Origin: Shewanella mangrovisoli
GTDB taxonomy: Bacteria > Pseudomonadota > Gammaproteobacteria > Enterobacterales > Shewanellaceae
NCBI RefSeq assembly: GCF_019457635.1
Contig: NZ_CP080412.1
Span: forward strand, 1,612,001 to 1,676,000
Direction: 5' to 3'
Length of the DNA stretch: 64,000 nucleotides
This document shows, in pieces, positions 17,678 to 26,692 of this stretch; the stretch's first letter is position 1, and each line of letters begins with the position of its first letter. Below the pieces are notes generated by a model, which was given only the letters and a program-made list of their open reading frames with translations, searched no databases and was not told the DNA's origin. The position numbers and the translations under genes are program-made.

Positions 17678-19828
17678 TTACAGGGCGGTGTTGAGTCCAC
17701 GGCGGTTCAATAACCCTTCGGTGGTAGGCTCTTGACCACGGAAGTTCTTGTAGGCCTCCATTGGCGCAATACTGTTGCCCACTTCGCGAATCGTCTTGCG
17801 GTATTTCATACCGATTTCACGGTTTAATCCACCTTGCGTTTGCACGTAAGCGTAGGCATCGGCCGCTAAAATCTCACTCCACATATAAGCGTAGTAACTC
17901 GCTGAGTAACCACCCGGGAAGGCGTGGGCAAAGTAAGTTGATTTATAACGTGGTGGCACGGCAGTGATATTTAAGCCGTGTTTTTTCAGCGCATTGGCTT
18001 CGAATGTTGCCACATCTTGCAGTGGAGCATCTGGGCTTAATGAGTGCCATTCCATGTCGACAAGCGCCGCAGCCATATACTCTAAGGTATCGAAGCCTTG
18101 GTTAAAGCTGCCGGATTTCAGCAGTTTTTGCAGCAAATCATCGGGAATTGGCTTACCAGTTTCGAAGTGTTTGGCGTAGTTGGCTAACACTTTAGGATGG
18201 GCTGCCCAGTCTTCTTCGAAGGTTGATGGGAATTCCACAAAGTCACGGGAGACCGAGGTGCCCGCCAAGCTTGGATAAGTCACCTTAGAGAACATACCGT
18301 GGGTACCGTGGCCCATTTCGTGGAACATAGTGGTGACTTCGTTGTAGCTGACGAAGGTCGGTTGTCCTTCTGGCGCCTTCTTAATGTTCATCACGTTAAC
18401 CACGACAGGCTTAGTGCCTTCGAGGAAGGATTGACCCACGAACGAGCTCATCCATGCGCCGCCGCGTTTGCCTTCACGGGCAAAGTAGTCGGCATAGAAA
18501 ATCGCCATACTTGAACCATCGGCATCAAACATTTCGTAGGCTTTCACATCCGGGTGGTATACGGGTAAATCTGGGCGCGGCTTTAAGGTGACGCCATAGA
18601 GTTCTTTGAGGGTGTAGAACACGCCGTCTTCGAGTACGCGGTTAAATTCGAAATAAGGGCGAATGCTATTTGCATCGAGGGCGTATTTCTCTTGGCGAAC
18701 CTTCTCTGCATAGAATTCCCAGTCCCATGGCGCAAGTTCAAACTTGCCGCCAGTCTTGTCGATCATCGCTTGGATATCGGCCGCTTCTTTCTCGGTATTG
18801 GCTACGACTGCTGGCACCATAGAACCAAACATGCTGTATACCGCTTCAGGCGTTTTTGCCATTTGTGGCGCGAGGCGGTAGCTGGCCCAGTTTTCATAAC
18901 CTAAGAGGGCTGCGCGCTCGGCACGTAATTGCGCTAAGCGAGACACTAAAGATGCCGTTTCGTTTTCACCCGTTAAGCCACGGTTTGCCGAGGCTTCCCA
19001 AATGCGTTGGCGCAGTTCACGGTTCTCTAGAGAGGCGAGCACAGGCTGGCGAGTGGTGTTGGTGATGTTGATTAAGTACTTACCTTCGTGGCCCGCGGCC
19101 TTGGCATCGTTGGCTGCCGAGGTGATTTCGCTGTCAGTCAGGCCTGCCAGTTGCTCTCTGTTATCGACAACGATGGCGATTTCTTTGGTTAAGCGCAGTA
19201 AACGTTGTGAGAACTCGTTGGTCAGCGTCGATTGCTCTTCGTTCAGAGCGCGGATCTTCACTTTCTGCTCATCGGTCAGCTTAGCGCCGGCCATGATAAA
19301 CCGTTGATGATACACCTCAACCAAACGAACGGCTTCAGGCGTTAAGCCTAAGTTATTGCGGTCGTTATAAATGGCTTCAATACGGGCGAATAGCGCTGGA
19401 TTGAGGTTGATGTTATCCGAGTGAGCCGCCATTTTGGGCGCCATTTCGCCTTGGATTTTACGCAGTGCTGGATTGCTGTTTGAACCTGCTAGGTTGTAAA
19501 ACACGCTCGATGCGCGAGTCAGCAGGGCACCGCTTTTTTCCATGGCGACAATAGTGTTGTCGAAGGTCGGGGCGGCAGGATTGTTAGCAATGGCCAAAAT
19601 CTCTTGGTAATGCTCTTTAATGCCTTGCTCTAATGCGGGCTGAAAATGCTCGTCTTTAATCACGTTGAAATCAGGCGCTTGGTATTGCAGTGTGCTGGCT
19701 TGGAACAGAGGATTTTGGGTTTGAACTGCGGTCACATTTGCGGCTTTGGTATCTTGAGAGCTACAACCTGCCAGTGCTCCTGTCATCAGTGTGGCGCCAA
19801 TGGCGATGGCAATAAAACTTTTACGCAT
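17678..19828 (-). CDS. dcp: M3-family peptidyl-dipeptidase (Dcp type), lipoprotein
   Basis: A 716-residue zinc metallopeptidase of family M3. The zinc site is H503-E-M-G-H507 in 'TMFHEMGHGTHGMFS', with the downstream Glu expected in 'FVEFPSTFEEDW'. It would release C-terminal dipeptides from short peptides. Unlike cytoplasmic Dcp/PrlC, it has a lipoprotein signal peptide with lipobox L-A-G-C (Cys22), which places it in the periplasm on a membrane anchor. Length without the signal matches Dcp (~680). The C-terminal 'YFAHAFPGGYSASYYAYMWSE' is typical of the family. Monocistronic. Confidence 0.93.
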   Translation of the reverse strand: MRKSFIAIAIGATLMTGALAGCSSQDTKAANVTAVQTQNPLFQASTLQYQAPDFNVIKDEHFQPALEQGIKEHYQEILAIANNPAAPTFDNTIVAMEKSGALLTRASSVFYNLAGSNSNPALRKIQGEMAPKMAAHSDNINLNPALFARIEAIYNDRNNLGLTPEAVRLVEVYHQRFIMAGAKLTDEQKVKIRALNEEQSTLTNEFSQRLLRLTKEIAIVVDNREQLAGLTDSEITSAANDAKAAGHEGKYLINITNTTRQPVLASLENRELRQRIWEASANRGLTGENETASLVSRLAQLRAERAALLGYENWASYRLAPQMAKTPEAVYSMFGSMVPAVVANTEKEAADIQAMIDKTGGKFELAPWDWEFYAEKVRQEKYALDANSIRPYFEFNRVLEDGVFYTLKELYGVTLKPRPDLPVYHPDVKAYEMFDADGSSMAIFYADYFAREGKRGGAWMSSFVGQSFLEGTKPVVVNVMNIKKAPEGQPTFVSYNEVTTMFHEMGHGTHGMFSKVTYPSLAGTSVSRDFVEFPSTFEEDWAAHPKVLANYAKHFETGKPIPDDLLQKLLKSGSFNQGFDTLEYMAAALVDMEWHSLSPDAPLQDVATFEANALKKHGLNITAVPPRYKSTYFAHAFPGGYSASYYAYMWSEILAADAYAYVQTQGGLNREIGMKYRKTIREVGNSIAPMEAYKNFRGQEPTTEGLLNRRGLNTAL

Positions 19829-19924
19829 AGTTGAGTGATTTCCTTAGAATTGTAGTTTTTTGTGACTCTAACGTTACTAACTTAAATGGGACTGAAAACC
19901 TATGGGGTGAAGTTGTAAGTAAAA

Positions 19925-19962
19925 GTAAACAAAAAAGCGCCCTACAATCGTAGGGCGCTTGG
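19925..19962 (-). terminator. Intrinsic terminator of the multiheme cytochrome gene
   Basis: On the minus strand, an 11-bp perfect stem (AAGCGCCCTAC/GTAGGGCGCTT, loop AATC) at 19935-19960 runs into TTTTTTGTTTAC. It lies ~40 bases after the stop codon. Confidence 0.93.
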
Positions 19963-19998
19963 ACTATTTCCTTGCAGGGAAAATAGCGGGACGACTAA

Positions 19999-22089
19999 CT
20001 ACTTACGGGTAAAGTTATGGTACTTGTCGATACCAGAGCTGCTACCTGTGTTGTGGCACACGGCACAAGATTCACCTGTTGGTTGTTTGAACCAGTCGCC
20101 AGTGGCTGGGACGCTGATCTCGCCACCATTGCTTGCCATGTGGGCTTTGACTGCATCGCCAGTATGGCAGGCATAACAGTTTGCCGTGACAGGGCTGGTC
20201 ATCTTGTTACCAGGCTCAAGGATGTATTGATTTGGCACTTTGTTTAAATCAATCGCGGTTTCGTGACAGGCAACACAGCTGGTGACTGGGTTGATGGCGC
20301 CTGCACCGTTCGCGGTCTTGGCTTGAGTGCCATCGGCCTTCATCTCACCAACATTCGCACCATTACCCCAGTGCCAGCTGTGGATCATAGGACCAAAACC
20401 TGCACCCAGTGTGGCCGATGTCCGCGCCATGCCGTTATCATGGCAGGCAATACAACCGTTACCGCCTTGATCGAATGCACCGTTCTTATGGAAGGCGGTA
20501 GCATCGTTATGGCAAGTCGTACAGCTGTTATCGCTGATCACTGTGCGACGTTCAAAACCAGATACTTTCTCAGCACTTACTGGATTTACCACATCTGAGT
20601 AGGCGGTGAAGGAAACACCCATTGAACCGTCATAACCGTTGGCTCTGAGGTTGCCATTGCTTTGATAGCGTTGGTTACCGTCGTACTCCATCCAGCCAGC
20701 AGTGCTGAAGGTGACCCGTGCAGAGTAGGCATAGTTAGCGTTTACTGCGCTGATATCTGTGAGCAAGTGACAGATATTCTTAGTGCCATCGGCATTGTAA
20801 CCATAGTAATAGTTAGTACGGTTACCTGGACGACCCACTAAGGTGTTGTTGTCATAAGCATGTAGATAAGCACCAGCGTAGACAATCGGCTTCTTGGCAT
20901 CAAATACCAGAGGATCTGAGTAGTTGAAGTTGTCTTTAATGCTAAAGATATTACCGTCAGTATCTTTCACTGTAATGGTGGTACACCAGCCAGGTTCGGC
21001 TTTTGCAACGCTTGAGCCATCGGGCGCATAGTGATCCGTTAAGGTTGAAATATCATCCACTTTAACTGGCGTTGATAGGGCAACTTGGTACTTAGCACGG
21101 ATAGCTTGACGCTCGGTAATACCTTCTTTGCCTTCATGCATTGGACGCACATCGGCACCGTTACTTGGCACGATCGCGCCTGGTACGCCGCCAGTGTTAT
21201 GACAGTCGATACAACCAGGGCCTGAAACACTGATATTGGTCGGTGCTTCAACGTGGCAAGAAGTACAGTTCATCACACTGAAATCCTTAGTGAATTTCTG
21301 GTGATTAATGTGGCCAATCTTAGACAGGGTATTGGTAGCATAACCGCCGATTGAGAAACCTTCGGCATTTTTCGCGCCGCGGCTCACTGAGCCGTGACAG
21401 GCTAAACAGCCTTCAACGAAGGTGACTTCGCTGTCCATGCCGGTGGCGACATAGCTGGCGTGGCGACGTGGGCTCGTGGAGTAATCCACGTGGCAGGCGT
21501 AGCAGCTGTCGGTGGTGGTTGAATGTGTGCCTTCTGGCTTATTCACCACCATGGGGGCTGAGCGTGCAATACCGCTTTCGCTGTTACCGCCGACTCTGAG
21601 CCATACAATGCCCTCAGTGCCTGCATTGACGCCTTTCATCGGTGCTTTAAAGCTGTAGTGACCATCGCCTAATGACTTGATCTCTGCGCCTTCAGTGGCT
21701 TGAGTCGCTGCGCCACCAATGTGCACATTGTCGGCGACATTGTTGATATCGGCTTCATCGCGGTTATTGATAAAGCCTTTGTCTGTTAATGCTGCGACTT
21801 TGGCTTCAGCATTTAACAGTCCATTGACTAAATTGCCATTTTCGTCGGTGACTTCAAATTCATAGGTGATACTGCCTTCGGCAAAACTGTAGCCCAGAAC
21901 TTTAACATTGGTCACTGTTGAACTTGTGACTGGTGGTGGAGTCCATGGGTCTCCTGGTTTACCGGGTTGGCCAGGATCGCCTGGTTGGCCTGGTGCGCCG
22001 TCTTTACCGTCACTGCCACAACCTACGAGTGCACCCGTTAGGGCTAATGCGACTAGGTATGCCAGTTTCTTTGATGTGAATATTCTCAT
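19999..22089 (-). CDS. OmcA/MtrC-family outer-membrane multiheme c-type cytochrome with nine CXXCH motifs
   Basis: A ~696-residue lipoprotein cytochrome. The lipobox is L-V-G-C (Cys24 from the start at 22089). A short collagen-like stretch of G-x-y triplets follows (about residues 27-48), then an all-beta domain. Heme-binding motifs come in two blocks: CYACH, CLACH, CTSCH, CIDCH in the N-terminal half, and CTTCH, CIACH, CVACH, CYACH, CAVCH in the C-terminal half, with a beta-rich domain between. This is the two-pentaheme layout of MtrC/OmcA, extracellular electron-transfer proteins, but with nine motifs rather than ten. Three ATGs compete; GGAG lies 6 bases before the one at 22089. It stands alone, without mtrA or mtrB. 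Confidence 0.9.
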   Translation of the reverse strand: MRIFTSKKLAYLVALALTGALVGCGSDGKDGAPGQPGDPGQPGKPGDPWTPPPVTSSTVTNVKVLGYSFAEGSITYEFEVTDENGNLVNGLLNAEAKVAALTDKGFINNRDEADINNVADNVHIGGAATQATEGAEIKSLGDGHYSFKAPMKGVNAGTEGIVWLRVGGNSESGIARSAPMVVNKPEGTHSTTTDSCYACHVDYSTSPRRHASYVATGMDSEVTFVEGCLACHGSVSRGAKNAEGFSIGGYATNTLSKIGHINHQKFTKDFSVMNCTSCHVEAPTNISVSGPGCIDCHNTGGVPGAIVPSNGADVRPMHEGKEGITERQAIRAKYQVALSTPVKVDDISTLTDHYAPDGSSVAKAEPGWCTTITVKDTDGNIFSIKDNFNYSDPLVFDAKKPIVYAGAYLHAYDNNTLVGRPGNRTNYYYGYNADGTKNICHLLTDISAVNANYAYSARVTFSTAGWMEYDGNQRYQSNGNLRANGYDGSMGVSFTAYSDVVNPVSAEKVSGFERRTVISDNSCTTCHNDATAFHKNGAFDQGGNGCIACHDNGMARTSATLGAGFGPMIHSWHWGNGANVGEMKADGTQAKTANGAGAINPVTSCVACHETAIDLNKVPNQYILEPGNKMTSPVTANCYACHTGDAVKAHMASNGGEISVPATGDWFKQPTGESCAVCHNTGSSSGIDKYHNFTRK

Positions 22090-22101
22090 CATAATCTCCA
22101 T

Positions 22102-22629
22102 TTAATCCAATACGCGTATAAAGGCACGGATTGCAGCACTAAAGTTTGCAGGGGAGATTAGTGCTTTGAGCCGCTGATTTAATTTGCAAGCGTTCGAATA
22201 GCTTTTATTTTTTTATTGAGCATTTCTGTCTCGAGCGAAATATTACTGTTATCGATATGTTTGTTTTTTGAGCCAAACCGCATTTAGTCCTATTACTTTG
22301 GAGGTAGATCTCATTTTTAAACTTTTGTTAATGTGTTTTTTCTTATGTAAAACAATATTTAAGGTTAAATTAAGCTTATTGTAACAATTGCCATTTTGCC
22401 CATGGGTCTCCAGTCGTCTTTTACGGTTTGGACGGAAATACGAACAATCAATCGAAGCGTCGAAGGGGAGGGATAGTGGTAAAAATGCGCATTCGTGAAA
22501 TCGAGTGTGGATTTCAGTAGAAAAGCTGAGACAGGCCTAGTGTGTTAGGGGGCGACGCAATGGTAAACTAGGCGCCATAAGCTCTGGCAACAGAGAAACG
22601 ATAAATTCAGTTTAAAAAAGGGATTCGTT
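22102..22629. other. 528-base divergent intergenic region
   Basis: It separates the minus-strand cytochrome gene from plus-strand tdk. It is AT-rich near 22190-22400 and must contain both promoters. I see no convincing -35/-10 pair, operator dyad, RNA motif or open frame with a ribosome-binding site. Confidence 0.5.
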
Positions 22630-23208
22630 TTGGCGCAATTGTACTTTTACTATTCAGCAATGAACGCGGGTAAATCCACCTCTCTCCTACAGTCTTCCTA
22701 TAACTACCGCGAACGCGGCATGAATACCTTAGTGATGACCGCCTCCATCGATGACAGATATGGTAAAGGTAAAGTGGCTTCACGCATTGGGATTGAAACT
22801 GAAGCCCAGGTATTTAGTAGCCAAGACAATCTGATAGAGATGATCACCACTGCCCATCAACAAAATCACTTAAGTTGTGTATTGGTGGATGAATGCCAAT
22901 TCTTAAGCAAAGAGCAAGTTAAACAACTTACTTATGTTGTTGATAAAATTGATATCCCCGTTTTGTGCTATGGTTTACGTACCGACTTCCAAGGCGAACT
23001 CTTTAGCGGCAGTCATTATTTATTGGCCTGGGCCGATAAATTAGTTGAACTGAAAACCATTTGTCACTGTGGCCGTAAAGCCAATATGGTGGTGCGCCTC
23101 GATGGCGAAGGCAAAGTGATGCGTGAAGGTGAGCAGGTGGCAATTGGCGGTAATGAAAGTTACGAATCGGTTTGCCGTAAGCATTTTCGTGAATTTATTT
23201 GGGATTGA
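22630..23208 (+). CDS. tdk: Thymidine kinase
   Basis: A 192-residue type II thymidine kinase that phosphorylates thymidine for nucleotide salvage. It has the P-loop M-N-A-G-K-S-T (residues 11-17), the '[10 protein letters not shown]' Walker B segment, the substrate lasso '[13 protein letters not shown]', and the zinc ligands in C-H-C-G and the C-terminal 'VCRKH'. The start codon is TTG: translation from TTG-GCG-CAA gives the conserved M-A-Q-L-Y-F-Y-Y start, and no ATG exists upstream in frame. Purine-rich AAAAAAGGGA lies just upstream as ribosome-binding site. Confidence 0.96.
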   Translation: MAQLYFYYSAMNAGKSTSLLQSSYNYRERGMNTLVMTASIDDRYGKGKVASRIGIETEAQVFSSQDNLIEMITTAHQQNHLSCVLVDECQFLSKEQVKQLTYVVDKIDIPVLCYGLRTDFQGELFSGSHYLLAWADKLVELKTICHCGRKANMVVRLDGEGKVMREGEQVAIGGNESYESVCRKHFREFIWD

Positions 23209-23305
23209 TTGAAGCTTTAAGTGTGGCTAGCAGCTCGTAAAATGTAGATAAGTATTTTTGCGCTAACCACTTTGAGGCATGCTGCCAACTCATTAAAATA
23301 CGGTG

Positions 23306-23346
23306 AGATCTAACGAGAGACGCAATGATCCTGTGTTGTTAGATCT
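23306..23346. repeat. 9-bp inverted repeat between tdk and the PBP-like gene
   Basis: AGATCTAAC (23306-23314) and GTTAGATCT (23338-23346) form a perfect dyad with a 23-base loop. There is no T-run, so it is a weak terminator candidate or a protein-binding site. Confidence 0.4.
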
Positions 23347-23496
23347 TGCTCAATGAAGGCAAAGGAATGTATTTGCAGACTCATGCACAGTGGACGAACT
23401 TAAGTGTGAGTTTTGCCCTGATACTGGATGTGTTGAGCATAGGTTGGGAACTTTCCCACGTAGAAAGGATTTGTTAAGTGATTTTTGGGAGCCGTT

Positions 23497-26400
23497 TTGC
23501 CTAATTCTACGCAAGAAATGCAATTCGAAAATTATCGTCCTCGTCCGCCACAACCCGAGCCTAAGGCTAAGCGTCAGCGCAAGCCGAGATCTAAGGGGCG
23601 TGTCTGGTTCCTGTTTTTTATTCTGATTATCTGTGTGGCGGTGTTGATTGGCCAGGAGGTCAAAACCTCTTATTTCCAGTCTAAGTATGTTCATCAATAT
23701 GCGAAGACCTTGACCTATGAGCTGAAAAATCAGCCCACTCAGTCAATTATCTATCCAAGCTACGGCCCCTTCGATGAGCGTCACGGTTACAGTAAGCTGC
23801 CGCAATATATCGATAGATTGCTGCAACGTAACTTCCAGGTGACGCAGCAAGTCGAGTTTTCCCCCGCGCTGCAGGAATATGCCCAGATGGGCTTTTTCCC
23901 GCCTTACCATGAGAAGGCGCAATCGGGTTTGACCCTGCTGGATTGTCGCAATACCGACCTCTATGAGTTTGCTTATCCTAAACGCGTGTATCAGGATGAC
24001 GATAAAATCCCCAATGAAATAGTCAATACCTTACTGTTTATTGAAAACCGCGAACTGTGGACCACTGAGCCAAAACTTAACCCTGTGATCGACTGGCCAA
24101 GGTTTATTGTGGCGGGGATGAGTCAAATCGCTGAAATGGTGGGGATGAATGTGTCTACCGCCGGAGGCAGTACACTGGCGACACAAATTGAGAAGTTTCG
24201 CCATTCCTCCCAAGGGTTAACCTTAAGCATTAAGGATAAGCTGCTGCAAATTGGCTCTGCCACAGTGCGGGTTTATCAGCAGGGGGAAATTACTGAGCCT
24301 GCCCGTAAGCGTATTATTCAAGATTATTTAAATACTGTGCCTTTATCCTCAGCGCCTAATCACGGTGAAGTGCATGGCATAGGCGATGGCCTGTGGGCGT
24401 GGTTTGGGACCGATTTCGATACCGCCAATAAACTGCTTGCTTCGCCGCAAATCAAAGCCAATGCCGCTAAGCGTGGCCAAGTGTTCCGCCAAGTGGTGGC
24501 GTTAATGATTGCCCAGCGTCGTCCTTCCTATTATCTGTTGCAGGGACACGAGGACTTAGAAAATCTGGTCGACAGCCATATTCGGTTACTCGGCCAGTAT
24601 TACTTGATTGATCGCCAACTTAGAGACGCAGCACTTGCTCAAAAACTGCAGTTTAAGGTGGCTAAAGCTCAGCGTAATACCCAGTCGGGAGCGGATAAGG
24701 GCGTTAATACGATACGCATTCGTACTGCGGGCATGTTAAATGTCGGCCTGTATGATTTAGACCGCCTCGATTTGACCGTAAACAGCAGCTTGCACAGCGA
24801 CTTACAACAACAGGTGAGTCATTACTTACGCAGTCTTGGGCAGGCCGCAACGGCCGAGAAGGTCGGCCTCTTAGGTGAGCGCTTACTCGAACCCAGTCAA
24901 CTGCAAAACGTGCTCTACAGTTTTACCCTCTATGAAAAAACCGAGACGGCGAACCGTGTGCGGGTGCAAACCGACAGTACCGATCAACCTTTCGATATTA
25001 ACGAAGGCAGTAAGTTAGAGCTGGGCTCGACGGCCAAACTCAGGGTGCTCGCAACTTACCTTGAGATCATTGCCGAGATCCACGACAAATACTCGAAGAA
25101 ACACGGCATTGAGTTGGAGTCGATTGAGATTGAACCCCGCGATCATCTCACGCGCTGGGCGATTGATTACTTGATTGTGAATCCGGATAGACGCCTCGAC
25201 CGCATGCTGGATGCTGCGTTGCAGCGGGAATATTCAGCCTCGCCGAATGAGCAATTCTTCACGGGTGGCGGTTTACATGTGTTTAATAACTTTAAAAAAT
25301 CAGAAGATTTTAAAGTGCCAACCATGTATGAGGCGCTGCAAAACTCCATCAACTTACCCTTCGTTCGCTTGATGCGTGACATAGTCAACTACAGCAGTAG
25401 TATGCAAAACGAAGGCAATATGGCGCGTCTGCTGCGCAACGATAAGGATCCACGCCGTGAGGAGTATTTGCGGGTGTTTGCGGACCGCGAAGGCAATACC
25501 TTCGTCAATAAGTTCTACCGTAAATATAAAAAAGTCGCGCCCAATGAGCGTTTAGAACTGTTCTTCGATGGTCAAACCCAAGCGGAGCAGCAGCTCACCG
25601 CGGCTTACCGTTATTTGCAACCTAATGAGTCTATGGCCTCGTTTAAGGCCTTCCTGCAGCAGCGTTTGCCGCAAAACAATTACACGGATAAACGCATTAA
25701 AGAACTGTATAACAAGTACGGCCCTGAAAAATATAATCTGCCTGACCAAGGTTATATCGCGCGGGTGCATCCACTCGAGCTATGGGTGCTCGATTACTTG
25801 AATCAACACCCTGAGGCCAACCTCAACGATGTGAAGGAGGCCAGTAAGGATGAGCGTCAGGAAGTATATCGCTGGTTATTTAGAACCCGACATAAAAACG
25901 CGCGGGATGTGCGGGTACAGGTAATGCTGGAGGTGGAAGCCTTCCTCGACATTCATCAGCGTTGGGCGCGTTTAGGCTATCCATTTGAATCTATGGTGCC
26001 TTCTTTAGGCTCGGCGCTGGGCAGTTCGGGTGACAGACCCGCGGCGCTGGCGGAATTGATGGGGATTATTCAAAACGATGGTTATCGTTTACCGACGGTG
26101 CGGATTAATCAACTGCACTTTGCCGAAGAGACACCCTATGAAGTTCGGCTCGAAAACCAAAATGCCCAAGGTGAACGAGTGATGCGCCATGAAGTCGCTC
26201 AGGCCTTAAAGGCGGCGCTGGCAAACGTCGTTCAAAACGGTACTGCACGACGTCTTAAGGGCATCTTTACCGACGACAACGGCGAGATGCTGGCAATTGG
26301 CGGTAAAACGGGGACGGGCGATAACCGTATCGTGACTCAGATGCAGCAGGGCCGCAAAGTGGCTACCACGGCGATGAACCGTACCGCGACGTTCGTGTTT

Positions 26401-26568
26401 TACTTAGGCGATAATTATTTCGGCACCTTAACTGCGTTTGTGCCGGGCAGTAAGTCGGACGATTTTAGTTTTACCTCGGCGCTGCCATTACAAGTGATGA
26501 AGGGCATGATGCCAATCCTTGCGCCCTATGTGAAATCCTCGAAGGGCATGTGTGTGCGGGATGAGTAA
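23497..26568 (+). CDS. Large class A penicillin-binding-protein-like peptidoglycan glycosyltransferase
   Basis: About 1023 residues. A basic cytoplasmic tail leads to one membrane segment (~36-53). A family 51 glycosyltransferase domain follows, with 'LLFIENRELW' and 'GGSTLATQIEKFRHS'. The transpeptidase-like region has S511-T-A-K514 in 'LGSTAKLRVLATYLE' and K937-T-G-T in 'AIGGKTGTGDN'. It is longer than typical PBP1a/1b, with a charged insertion of ~250 residues (about 640-890) between the two transpeptidase motifs. It likely polymerises and possibly cross-links glycan strands in the periplasm. The TTG at 23497 is preceded by GGGAG at 5 bases; an upstream TTG (23485) and an ATG (23518) are alternatives. 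Confidence 0.82.
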   Translation: MPNSTQEMQFENYRPRPPQPEPKAKRQRKPRSKGRVWFLFFILIICVAVLIGQEVKTSYFQSKYVHQYAKTLTYELKNQPTQSIIYPSYGPFDERHGYSKLPQYIDRLLQRNFQVTQQVEFSPALQEYAQMGFFPPYHEKAQSGLTLLDCRNTDLYEFAYPKRVYQDDDKIPNEIVNTLLFIENRELWTTEPKLNPVIDWPRFIVAGMSQIAEMVGMNVSTAGGSTLATQIEKFRHSSQGLTLSIKDKLLQIGSATVRVYQQGEITEPARKRIIQDYLNTVPLSSAPNHGEVHGIGDGLWAWFGTDFDTANKLLASPQIKANAAKRGQVFRQVVALMIAQRRPSYYLLQGHEDLENLVDSHIRLLGQYYLIDRQLRDAALAQKLQFKVAKAQRNTQSGADKGVNTIRIRTAGMLNVGLYDLDRLDLTVNSSLHSDLQQQVSHYLRSLGQAATAEKVGLLGERLLEPSQLQNVLYSFTLYEKTETANRVRVQTDSTDQPFDINEGSKLELGSTAKLRVLATYLEIIAEIHDKYSKKHGIELESIEIEPRDHLTRWAIDYLIVNPDRRLDRMLDAALQREYSASPNEQFFTGGGLHVFNNFKKSEDFKVPTMYEALQNSINLPFVRLMRDIVNYSSSMQNEGNMARLLRNDKDPRREEYLRVFADREGNTFVNKFYRKYKKVAPNERLELFFDGQTQAEQQLTAAYRYLQPNESMASFKAFLQQRLPQNNYTDKRIKELYNKYGPEKYNLPDQGYIARVHPLELWVLDYLNQHPEANLNDVKEASKDERQEVYRWLFRTRHKNARDVRVQVMLEVEAFLDIHQRWARLGYPFESMVPSLGSALGSSGDRPAALAELMGIIQNDGYRLPTVRINQLHFAEETPYEVRLENQNAQGERVMRHEVAQALKAALANVVQNGTARRLKGIFTDDNGEMLAIGGKTGTGDNRIVTQMQQGRKVATTAMNRTATFVFYLGDNYFGTLTAFVPGSKSDDFSFTSALPLQVMKGMMPILAPYVKSSKGMCVRDE

Positions 26569-26640
26569 TGACTCACTTTTGCGATATGCATTTTTGATAC
26601 ATCAGCATTGGAATGCTAGTTTGAGGTTCCTTAGATAAAG

Positions 26641-26677
26641 CAAACCCCGCAGCCGTGAACCGGTTTGCGGGGTTTTT
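26641..26677 (+). terminator. Intrinsic terminator after the PBP-like gene
   Basis: Stem CAAACCCCGCA/TGCGGGGTTT-type hairpin followed by GGTTTTTATT on the plus strand. It sits between convergent genes and may also slow minus-strand transcripts of dctD. Confidence 0.85.
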
Positions 26678-26692
26678 ATTGGCACCGACAGG

